Assembly: GCA_002863125.1 (NCBI GenBank)
Contig: PKEB01000018.1
Coordinates: forward strand, 1-35,328
Direction: 5' to 3'
DNA length: 35,328 nucleotides
Source: Flavobacteriales bacterium
GTDB lineage: Bacteria; Bacteroidota; Bacteroidia; Flavobacteriales_D; Sanyastnellaceae
Shown in pieces: positions 1 to 8,000 of this stretch (position 1 is its first letter; every line of letters starts with the position of its first letter). The notes under the pieces were generated by a model that made no database searches, was not told the DNA's origin, and saw nothing but the letters and a program-made list of their open reading frames with translations. The translations under genes and the position numbers were made by a program.

Positions 1-507
1 TCCTTTTCCTCCACCTCCTGCACTAGCTTTTATAATTAAAGGCAGGCCAATTCTCTCAGCCTCTATCAAAGCTTCTTCAGGGTCTGAAATAGCTCCCTCT
101 GTACCAGGAACTAATGGAATATTTCTGTCTGACACAGCTTCCTTTGCTGAAAGTTTGTCTCCCATTATTCTAATCGCATGAGCTTTGGGACCAATAAATA
201 TTATACCAGCTGATTCAACTGCTTCGGAAAAGTCAGCATTTTCAGATAAGAATCCATAACCTGGGTGGATAGCATCAGCACCAGTATTCTTTGCTGCAGC
301 AATTACTTTATCAATCAATAAGTACGATTTTGAAGAAGGAGGAGGCCCAACACATACACTTTCATCAGCTGCAAGAACAAATGGTGCTTTAGCATCAGCT
401 TCAGAATATATAGAAACAGTACTAATCCCCATTTCTCTACATGTCCTAATAATTCTAAGGGCAATTTCTCCTCTATTTGCAATCAGTACTTTCTTAATTG
501 ATTTCAT
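1..507 (-). CDS. accC: Biotin carboxylase, N-terminal part (cut by window edge)
   Basis: Reading the minus strand from the ATG at 505-507 gives 169 residues open to the window edge. The start ([17 protein letters not shown]) is the classic N-terminus of biotin carboxylase subunits of acetyl/propionyl-CoA carboxylases and pyruvate carboxylase. [10 protein letters not shown] and GDKLSAKE follow at their usual places, and the fragment ends in the glycine-rich ATP-grasp loop (ASAGGGGKG). In the family this domain carboxylates biotin on the carrier protein using ATP and bicarbonate. The fragment cannot tell an acyl-CoA carboxylase from pyruvate carboxylase. The DNA is AT-rich (about 200 G/C in 510 bases by hand count) and uses AGA, ATA and TTA codons that are rare elsewhere in the window. 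It starts 31 nt downstream of the SRP RNA, so it may be read from that promoter. Confidence 0.93.
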   Translation of the reverse strand, partial: MKSIKKVLIANRGEIALRIIRTCREMGISTVSIYSEADAKAPFVLAADESVCVGPPPSSKSYLLIDKVIAAAKNTGADAIHPGYGFLSENADFSEAVESAGIIFIGPKAHAIRIMGDKLSAKEAVSDRNIPLVPGTEGAISDPEEALIEAERIGLPLIIKASAGGGGKG

Positions 508-538
508 TCCTCGAAGCTTGTAAAGTATTGAAAAGAAA

Positions 539-635
539 GGGGCAAGCGATTCTTATCGCACCGCTCAACCTCATACCCTTGCTGTCTTCCGACCCTGGGG
601 GATTCAGAGGGAGCTGGTCGTAAGAGACTTGCCCC
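539..635 (-). ncRNA. ffs: Bacterial small signal recognition particle RNA (4.5S-like)
   Basis: The minus-strand transcript starts GGGGCAAG (635-628) and ends CTTGCCCC (546-539); the two ends pair perfectly. In the middle lies the SRP domain IV core, CCCCCAGGGTCGGAAGACAGCAAGGGTA, here described as CAGG-tcGGAA-gac-AGCA: the GGAA tetraloop and the conserved AGCA side of the asymmetric bulge are both present. The 97-nt length fits the small bacterial SRP RNA. The RNA binds Ffh and targets membrane and secreted proteins co-translationally. A TATATTTG box lies 5 nt upstream of the first G. A short open frame on the same strand covers it but is not a gene. Confidence 0.93.
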
Positions 636-640
636 GACTG

Positions 641-648
641 CAAATATA
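641..648 (-). promoter_or_regulatory. Bacteroidota -7 box for the SRP RNA
   Basis: On the minus strand this reads TATATTTG, a perfect TAnnTTTG, ending 5 nt before the first G of the SRP RNA. No convincing TTG is seen 19-21 nt further upstream, so the -33 element is weak or absent. Confidence 0.65.
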
Positions 649-650
649 GG

Positions 651-679
651 TTGTAACAAATATTTCAGGACTATATTTA
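651..679 (+). promoter_or_regulatory. Possible promoter of the glycosyltransferase gene
   Basis: TTG (651-653), 18 nt, then TATATTTA (672-679), one mismatch from TAnnTTTG, 27 nt before the ATG at 707. It would fire divergently from the SRP RNA promoter. The match is imperfect. Confidence 0.35.
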
Positions 680-706
680 GAGCTTTATTCGAGTAACCCA
701 AACCAC

Positions 707-1663
707 ATGGACTTAAGCATAATTGTACCACTATACAATGAGGAGGAAAGCCTGCCAGAGCTGAAAGCTTGGATTGACCGTGTGCTGGAGGGGCGCTCGT
801 ATGAGGTCATCTTCGTGGACGACGGGAGCCGGGACGATTCATGGAAGATTGTGTCGCAATTGTCGCAAGCGGATCCGGCTCGGGTGGTGGGCATTCGGAT
901 GGCTCGTAACTACGGCAAAAGCGCTGGACTTCAACTCGGTTTCAAAGCGGCACAAGGCCGCGTTGTCATTACTATGGATGCCGATTTGCAAGACTCGCCC
1001 GAGGAAATTCTGGAATTGGAATGCAAAATCATCGAGGACGGATTTGACCTCGTAAGCGGGTGGAAGAAAAAACGCCACGATCCCCTCAGCAAGACCATCC
1101 CCACGCGGCTATACAACGCCGCCACGCGCTGGGTAAGCGGCATCCAGTTGAACGATTTCAATTGCGGGCTCAAAGCGTACCGACTCGAAGTCGTCAAGGC
1201 CATTGAAGTGCAAGGTGAAATGCACCGGTACATCCCCATTTTGGCAAAGAGCGCTGGTTTCGATCGCATTGGAGAGCAAGTCGTGCAGCACCAGGCGCGC
1301 AAGTACGGCTCATCGAAATTTGGCTTGGAGCGGTTCATCAACGGGTTTTTGGACTTGATGACCATCGGCTTCATGTCGCGGTTTTCGCGCAAGCCTATGC
1401 ACTTTTTCGGGGCACTCGGCATCGTGATGTTCCTGGCGAGCTTGGCCGGGTTCTCTTGGATTGCGGTTGGGAAGCTCATTTCCATCTGGGAGGGAAACCC
1501 TTCGCGCAACATCACTGAGATCTCGGCATTTTACGTGTCGTTGACAGGCATGGTGATTGGCGTGCAGTTTTTCTTGACGGGATTCCTCGCAGAGATGACG
1601 TCGCGCAACGACATGAAGCGCCACGATTACCAGGTGGCCGAGCACATCGAACGCTCCGAGTAA
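707..1663 (+). CDS. Family 2 glycosyltransferase, GtrB/DPM1-like, membrane-bound
   Basis: This 318-residue protein should move a sugar from a nucleotide donor to a polyprenyl phosphate lipid on the cytoplasmic face. It has the GT-A start (VPLYNEEESLPEL), VDDGSRDDS around residues 38-45, the metal-binding DAD at 91-93 followed by LQDSPEE, NCGLKAYR, and the HQARKYGSSKFG motif typical of dolichyl/undecaprenyl-phosphate glycosyltransferases. Two hydrophobic segments follow near residues 232-258 and 276-300, as in GtrB-type enzymes. Length is normal for the group. It converges on mnmA with 13 nt between the stops and no clear terminator. The first 15 codons are AT-rich (TTA, ATA, GTA, CTA) while the rest is GC-rich. 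The sugar is unknown. Confidence 0.9.
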   Translation: MDLSIIVPLYNEEESLPELKAWIDRVLEGRSYEVIFVDDGSRDDSWKIVSQLSQADPARVVGIRMARNYGKSAGLQLGFKAAQGRVVITMDADLQDSPEEILELECKIIEDGFDLVSGWKKKRHDPLSKTIPTRLYNAATRWVSGIQLNDFNCGLKAYRLEVVKAIEVQGEMHRYIPILAKSAGFDRIGEQVVQHQARKYGSSKFGLERFINGFLDLMTIGFMSRFSRKPMHFFGALGIVMFLASLAGFSWIAVGKLISIWEGNPSRNITEISAFYVSLTGMVIGVQFFLTGFLAEMTSRNDMKRHDYQVAEHIERSE

Positions 1664-1676
1664 GGACGGGTTTTTA

Positions 1677-2840
1677 TCAAGATGCAATGACTCCGGAGCC
1701 GATGCATTCGTCTCCATCGTACCACGCCGCAAATTGCCCGGCAGCTACGCCCGATTGTGGCTGTGCAAAAGCAATTTCGTAATGTGTTTCGTGCCGAGTC
1801 ATGGTAGCCGCTTGCAAGGGCTGCCGGTACCGAATGCGCACCTGCAACGCCTCGGTGCTTTCTCCGATGGCCAATTCCCGGTCTGGCCGGACCCAATGCG
1901 CTTCATCTGCATGAATGCGAAGGGCATGCCGCAAGAGCCCGGGGTGGTTTTCGCCCTGTCCCACAAACAGCAAGTTGCGCTCCACATCCTTTTCGAGGAC
2001 GAACAGGGGTTCGGGTTTGCCGCCTACCTGAATCCCTCTGCGCTGGCCTACGGTAAAAAAGTGGGCGCCGCTGTGTTGTCCGACACAAACCCCATCGTCT
2101 GGATTCCAGTGCACCGGCACTGAAGCATCGGTTTTCTCTGCAACGGCAGCTCGCGCACGCGCAGCGTCAATTTCGATGATGTCGCCGGTTTTGGGTTCCA
2201 ATTGTTGTTGGAGAAAATCCGGCAACCGCACTTTTCCGATGAAGCAAAGCCCTTGGCTGTCCTTCTTATTGGCCGTGGGCAAGTCAATTTCCTCTGCCAA
2301 CCGCCTCACCTCAGGCTTGGTCAATTCCCCAATGGGAAAATGCGCCTTCTCGAGTTGGGCTTGGGTCAGTTGGCACAAAAAATAGCTCTGGTCTTTGTTG
2401 GTGTCAACGCCCGCCAGCAACCGGTGGGTCACCTGTCCATCCACCTCAAGCGTTTCCTTGCGGCAGTAATGGCCGGTCGCTACGCCTTCTGCCCCCAATT
2501 CAAGGGCAGACTCGAGGAACAAGTCAAACTTGACTTCGCGGTTGCACAGCACATCTGGGTTGGGGGTCCGACCCGCAGCGTACTCCTCGAACATGTAGTC
2601 CACAATGCGCTCCTTGTATTGGGCGGAAAGGTCGAGGACTTGGAATGGGATGCCGAGGTGAGACGCAACGAGCATGGCGTCGTTCGCGTCATCGATCCAC
2701 GGGCATTCGTTGTCGATGATTACGGATTCGTCGTGCCAATTGCGCATGAAGATGCCGATGACTTCGTGGCCTGCTTGCTGCAGGAGCCACGCCGCCACAC
2801 TTGAATCCACTCCACCGGAAAGGCCCACGACGATTCGCAT
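1677..2840 (-). CDS. mnmA: tRNA-specific 2-thiouridylase MnmA
   Basis: MnmA thiolates uridine 34 of the tRNAs for Lys, Glu and Gln, taking sulfur as a persulfide and activating the base with ATP. The 387-residue protein begins with the PP-loop SGGVDSS (residues 8-14). It carries the two catalytic cysteines of the family, C99 in [12 protein letters not shown] and C199 in [10 protein letters not shown], close to the E. coli positions 102 and 199. TGHYC, KDQSYFL and the C-terminal beta-barrel (TVGQRRGI onward) are also present. Length is about normal for Bacteroidota. The gene is divergent from the sigma-factor gene. A perfect TAnnTTTG box ends only a few bases before the ATG, so the mRNA may be leaderless or nearly so. 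Confidence 0.96.
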   Translation of the reverse strand: MRIVVGLSGGVDSSVAAWLLQQAGHEVIGIFMRNWHDESVIIDNECPWIDDANDAMLVASHLGIPFQVLDLSAQYKERIVDYMFEEYAAGRTPNPDVLCNREVKFDLFLESALELGAEGVATGHYCRKETLEVDGQVTHRLLAGVDTNKDQSYFLCQLTQAQLEKAHFPIGELTKPEVRRLAEEIDLPTANKKDSQGLCFIGKVRLPDFLQQQLEPKTGDIIEIDAARARAAVAEKTDASVPVHWNPDDGVCVGQHSGAHFFTVGQRRGIQVGGKPEPLFVLEKDVERNLLFVGQGENHPGLLRHALRIHADEAHWVRPDRELAIGESTEALQVRIRYRQPLQAATMTRHETHYEIAFAQPQSGVAAGQFAAWYDGDECIGSGVIAS

Positions 2841-2844
2841 GTGG

Positions 2845-2852
2845 CAAAGGTA
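2845..2852 (-). promoter_or_regulatory. -7 box of mnmA
   Basis: On the minus strand this is TACCTTTG, a perfect TAnnTTTG, ending 4 nt before the ATG at 2840. Usual spacing would put transcription start at or next to the start codon. No clear TTG is seen at -33. Confidence 0.5.
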
Positions 2853-2966
2853 ATTCTTCCGGCCACAGCCGTGCAGTGCGTTTCAGACGCCTCAGGGATT
2901 TTAACGTACCTTGTACATCAGCGGGGGCGCGTGAGGCAACCTTGCCATTAAGATGCCGTCTAATCA

Positions 2967-3545
2967 ATGGCGGAAGCCATGTCTGAAAACGAATTACGTC
3001 AACACATCGAAGGGTGCAAGAACGGAAACAGGCTGTCCCAACAGTGGGTTTTCGATCGCTACTACCGGTTGATGTTTGGTGTGTGTTTGCGGTATACCAA
3101 CGACACAAATCGCGTCCAAGACATGGTGCAAGAAGGGTTCCTCAAGGTGTTCACCAACATCGAAGGGTACACTTCGAAAGGTTCTTTTGAAGGTTGGATG
3201 AGACGCATCATGGTCAACACGGCCATTGACGCCATTCGAAAAGTGAAAGCCGATCGAATGGATGCCACAGACGACGAACACCTCGAAGTGTTGGTTGGTG
3301 TGGAAGAAGAGGAGGAAGAAACTGGGCGCGAATTCACCGTCCAGGAAATTCTCGATGCCATGGAGCAGTTGTCTCCGTCGTACCGGGCGGTCTTCAACCT
3401 CTACGTCTTTGACAATTACAGCCACCAAGAAATTGCTGAACAACTCGGAATTTCAGTGGGGGCCTCAAAATCGAATTTTGCCAAAGCCAAGCGGAATGTC
3501 AAACGCATTTTGCTCGGTGAGAACGAATTGAAAGTTGCGAAATGA
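2967..3545 (+). CDS. ECF-type RNA polymerase sigma-70 factor
   Basis: A 192-residue sigma factor with only regions 2 and 4. Region 2 runs about residues 25-93 (FDRYYRLMFGVCLRY, VQDMVQEGFLKVF, GWMRRIMVNTAIDAIRK). An acidic linker rich in Glu follows (about 110-120). Region 4 (LSPSYRAVFNLYVF, HQEIAEQLGIS helix-turn-helix, KRNVKRIL) runs about 133-185. It should direct core polymerase to a small regulon when freed from its anti-sigma factor. The start could instead be the ATG at 2979 (MSENEL), since nothing decides between them. Its stop overlaps the next gene by 4 nt (ATGA), so the two are translationally coupled. That supports the next product as its anti-sigma partner. Confidence 0.93.
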   Translation: MAEAMSENELRQHIEGCKNGNRLSQQWVFDRYYRLMFGVCLRYTNDTNRVQDMVQEGFLKVFTNIEGYTSKGSFEGWMRRIMVNTAIDAIRKVKADRMDATDDEHLEVLVGVEEEEEETGREFTVQEILDAMEQLSPSYRAVFNLYVFDNYSHQEIAEQLGISVGASKSNFAKAKRNVKRILLGENELKVAK

Positions 3546-4903
3546 GCGAAAACTTGAACTGGTTAGATCAATTGAAAAACAGCTTCCGGGGCTTTGAGCC
3601 TGAGGTGACTGGGGATTGGGGACGAATGAAGCAGGAGTTGGATGCATTGAATTCAGGTGCCTCCGACGAAATGCAGCGCCGCATGCGTAATGCACAACGC
3701 ATCGCAGCGGGAGCCACCGCCATTGCAGCGGGCATGGCACTCTGGGTGATGACACCGACGCTCCTTGACGAGGAGCAGGCAGGAGGATCCGGTGATGTTG
3801 CGGTGGTGGATGGACACGGGGGTGAGGCAGCTTCGAACGATGCTTCCGGTACCGCCTCCTCGCTCTTCTCACCTGCAGGAGATGAACGCGATTTGCGTGC
3901 ATCTGCCGGTGCCCGAACGTCCAATACGTTCATCGTGGATTTGCCCAGCCTTACCGTGAAAGCACCCGCGCCTGCCAGCAGTGAAGCACATACCGTGGAG
4001 GCCAACGATCGACCTGCTGCGGGTTCCGTGGCGGATGAGTCCGAGTCACAAGCGTCAGCCGTGGAAGCATTGAACGTGGAGGCGCCTGCCGAAGCGTCCC
4101 AGCCGATGAGCGCTGAGGAGCGATTGGATGCAGCACTGGATGCGATGACCGCCAGTGTGCAAGAAGCGTGCGCTGGAACGGAGGTTACGTTTGCCTTGAG
4201 TGGTTTGGACCAAGAGGGATCTGTTCTCTGGAACTTCGGTGATGGCGGTTTCTCTCAAGAAATGGCGCCCACGCACATTTACGACGATGCGGGTTCCTAT
4301 GACATCACGGTTTCGGTTCGTGCACATGGCGATGGCATGATCCGCACACGAACCGTTGAGAACATGATTGTTGTGCGACCGAAGCCCGAGGCTGAAATGG
4401 ATTGGGAGTTTTTTGAAGCAACCTCCAATCAAGCGCGCGTCCACTTGATCGACGAGACAGCAGATGCGAGCAGCAGCACATGGTTGCTTGAGCAAGAGGG
4501 GGTGCAAGAAGCGCAGGCTGTGCTCGAAATCCCAGGTGCTTACCATGTGAACCTCGTTGCCAGCAACAAGTTTGGCTGCCAAGACATTGCAATGGAGGAC
4601 ATCCATCTGGGCTCGAGAAAGGAGGCCATTGCGCCGGCCTTGTTTTCGCCCGATGGCGATGGTCGCTATGACACATTCATGCCGCTCATGTTGATGGACT
4701 TCGATGGCAAGTGGGAATTGACCATTTGGGACGGTGACGAGCAGGTTTTTGAAACGTCCAAAACACGTCGGCCTTGGCGCGGCGAAATGGCAAGCGGAGG
4801 CTCGGCTGAAATCGGGAAGAAGTACACCTGGAAACTCGTGACCGAGACGCCCACGGGAGAGAAGCACCTCTTCGTCGATGAGGTGTTGATTGACGGCGAG
4901 TAA
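3542..4903 (+). CDS. Membrane PKD protein, putative anti-sigma factor
   Basis: A 453-residue protein coupled to the sigma gene by an ATGA overlap. It has no N-terminal signal peptide. Residues 1-50 are a soluble, probably cytoplasmic segment, followed by one hydrophobic helix at about residues 56-78 (AAGATAIAAGMALWVM). The long outer part has a low-complexity Ala/Ser/Glu stretch (about 80-200), a PKD domain (about 220-280; NFGDGG, GSYDITV), a second Ig-like region, and a C-terminal domain (about 360-450; LFSPDGDGRYDTF, WELTIWDGDEQVFE, PWRGE) resembling the gliding-motility C-terminal domain. Topology and context suggest that the N-terminus holds the sigma factor and the outer domains sense something at or beyond the periplasm. 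I see no ZAS or FecR motif, so the anti-sigma role is inference. Confidence 0.72.
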   Translation: MSENLNWLDQLKNSFRGFEPEVTGDWGRMKQELDALNSGASDEMQRRMRNAQRIAAGATAIAAGMALWVMTPTLLDEEQAGGSGDVAVVDGHGGEAASNDASGTASSLFSPAGDERDLRASAGARTSNTFIVDLPSLTVKAPAPASSEAHTVEANDRPAAGSVADESESQASAVEALNVEAPAEASQPMSAEERLDAALDAMTASVQEACAGTEVTFALSGLDQEGSVLWNFGDGGFSQEMAPTHIYDDAGSYDITVSVRAHGDGMIRTRTVENMIVVRPKPEAEMDWEFFEATSNQARVHLIDETADASSSTWLLEQEGVQEAQAVLEIPGAYHVNLVASNKFGCQDIAMEDIHLGSRKEAIAPALFSPDGDGRYDTFMPLMLMDFDGKWELTIWDGDEQVFETSKTRRPWRGEMASGGSAEIGKKYTWKLVTETPTGEKHLFVDEVLIDGE

Positions 4904-5019
4904 AGAAAGGGCAATTCAAGGCCCTGACGGTTGCTAAGCGGAAGCGATTGCGTACTTTGCGGATGCAACCCTTGTGTGTTTTTTGTGTTCCTTATTTAGC
5001 ACCACTGATCAATCTTTTC

Positions 5020-8000
5020 ATGGCAACTCGTTTTTACACTCCAAAACGCTCAACAACGGTTCGTAGGCTGACTGCGGGCATCCTGAGTTTGGCTTCGATG
5101 CTGGTTTTTACAACCACCACGCTAGAGGCTCAGGAGGACATTCAAATCAGCGCTGGCGGTGAAGTCGTTATCTGCGACGGATTTTTCTATGACGATGGTA
5201 TCCTGGGAGCTGTGGATGGAGGGCCTTACACAGACCAAGATTACACCATCACCATTTGTCCTGAGACAGACGGGGATGCCATCCAAGTGGTCTTCCTCGC
5301 CTTCGATTTGCAAACGAACGCCAACCCGAACAACAACGACGTCTTGTACGTTTTTGACGGCGATGACACGAGTGCGGAAATGGTTGGGGCCGGCACGAAC
5401 AATAGTTTACAAGGGGTTAGTTTCACTGCGTCGACATTCAATCCCACGGGGTGTCTGACGTTTGTCTTTAATTCCAACAACGGCGCCACTGCAGGCGCTG
5501 CAGGTTGGGTTGGCACCATTGCATGTGTTACCCCGTGCACCTACCCGGAGTCAGGGTACGATATGACCGATCCCGAGCCGTTTGAGCCGGGGCAACCGAG
5601 CGTTGGGGTGTGTCCGGGGCAAGAAGTGTCATTCGATGGTAGCAGTTCCATGGGGGATGGTGTAGACCTGGAATACTGGATTTGGAACTGGGGCGACGGC
5701 ACCGTTGATTCCACCACAAATCCGTTGACATCACACTCGTACGAAGAACCCGGGGAATACCTCGTTTCGTTGGTGGTTGCAGACGAAAACAACTGCACCA
5801 GTGTCAACCTTGAAATCTATCAGGTTCTGGTCAGTACCATTCCCATCTTCAACGCTGAATTCAGTTCGCCGCTGTGCACTGAATCCCCCGGTTTCTTAGA
5901 TGGCAACCCGGTGCAGAGTATTACCTGGACTGCGCTACCACCGTTGGCCGTGTCCGAAGAACTGCCTATGCCCGATGCTACAGGGGCGTGGTTCGAGTCG
6001 GAATTGTACATCGACTTTTTTGATGATGGTCAGACATTGGACGATTGCGATGATCTGCTCGGCATCAACGCGCTTATGGAGCACTCGTTTGTGGGTGACT
6101 TAACCATACAAGTAGAATGCCCTGATGGAACGCAGGTGCTGATTATGGAGAATAACAACTCCGGTGCCGACGATTGCAGCGGAGGGAACGACCTCAACGG
6201 CTATTACCTCGGCGAACCCGATGATTTCGACGGTACAACCCCCAATCCAGGTGTAGGTTACTGGTACACGTTCACTGAGGACGGAGAATACCTCCTGGAC
6301 GGTGCGGACAACCCCGACGTTACCGGCAACAGCATCCCCGCTGGTGAGTATGGTCTGTGCGGTGATATCTGCGATTTTGTTGGCTGTCCACTGAATGGTA
6401 TTTGGACTTTCCAAGTCATTGATCAGTGGGGTGCGGATAACGGTTTCCTCTTCGAATGGGGCATTGACTTCAACCCAGAAATCGTTCCGGGTGTTACGAC
6501 GTTTACACCGACCATCGGTGCGGACATGGATTCAAGTTACTGGCAGGTTAGCTCCTCCACCTACGGTGTGGAGTCGATTGATACCGAGGCGGATTACGTG
6601 GACTTGATGTTCGATACGCCGGGTGAATATGAATTTGTGTACACGGTCACGAACAACTTCAGCTGCACGTGGGACACCACAGTCGTGGTTGAAGTAATCC
6701 CTGGTTTGGGCAATTCAGTAACAGCGGGCATGGATCAAATCTTTTGCCAAGACCCCGTGCAGCTTGAGGGTGCTTTTGTGGATGGAGAAGAATCCTCATG
6801 TTCGGCTTCCGAGGGCAGTGTAAACTACTGCTACGGTCCGAATGAGTACTCCGTATTCACCTACTGCCCAGACAACCCGGGCGACGGCACCATGATGACC
6901 ATCGATTTCAGCAGCGGCGGCGTCCAAGCTTTCTGGGATGCTGTGACCATTTTCGATGGCGATTCAGATACCGCGCCGCTGTTGGCAAACCTCGATGGGG
7001 ACCTCACGGGGCAAACCTTTACCGCCACCAACCCAGACGGTTGCATAACGATTGTGATCACTTCCGATGGCTGGGGATCATGCTCTGATGGCACGGTTGA
7101 GGAAATGAATTACTGCGTATCGTGTGGCGGTCAGGTTGAGTGTGGATACAACTGGACGTGGGATCCACCGACGTACTTGGATGATCCCTTCAGCCCGAAT
7201 CCGACCGTTACAGCGTTTGATGGCCAACCCATCGAGTACACGCTTTTGGTGGAACCCGTTGGTATGCCGTACTGTGGAACGGAAGACGTAGTGTCCGTCA
7301 TCCCTGGATTTGAGTACAGTGTGGATTTTGAAGAGCCATCTTGTTTATTAACGGATGGCTACGTAGCAGTTGACATCAATGAACCGCCGGCAGAAGGACC
7401 TTGGACGTTGACATTGTCGGAAGGTGGAACCCTCGTTCAGTCCGTTGAGTCCAATGGGGGACTTGATGTATTTGACAACCTCGTATCCGGCACCTATGAA
7501 TTGGAGTTGAGCGACACGGGCGGTTGCGTTTATTATATGGACATTGTTTTGAGTCCGCCGCCACCGATGGACTTCGACATCACGCCGGATCCAACGATTT
7601 GCATCAACGGTTATGCGGTGCTGGAGGTTAGTTCGGACATGGACCCAACAGGCGAATGGACCTACACGTGGGACAACGGCTTGGGCACGGGCGACATGCA
7701 GACAGTAAACCCTGTCGAGGAGACGGATTACGAGGTATTCGCCACGGACGAGAACGGCTGCCTCTCGGAGCCGCAGACCGTCACGGTCCAGGTATACGAT
7801 TCCCTGAGCGTGGGTTTGGATGCTCCGGAATTAATCTGTGGTGGTGCCTTCGCAGAATTGGAAGCCACGGGCTTCAGCGGCGGAAGTGGGGCAGGCTATA
7901 CCTTCAATTGGACATGGGAAAACGCGGCAACGGGATCGAACGATCCGTACTGGGTGGACTACCCTGCAGCGACGGGCACGTATTGCGTGACGCTGACGGA

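Noticed and set aside
504-731. 75-aa minus-strand open frame
   Set aside because: It covers the SRP RNA and its promoter, has no protein-like pattern and overlaps the glycosyltransferase start.
4909-4936. Possible terminator after the membrane PKD gene
   Set aside because: AGGGC/GCCCT is only a 5-bp stem without a T-run; too weak to call.
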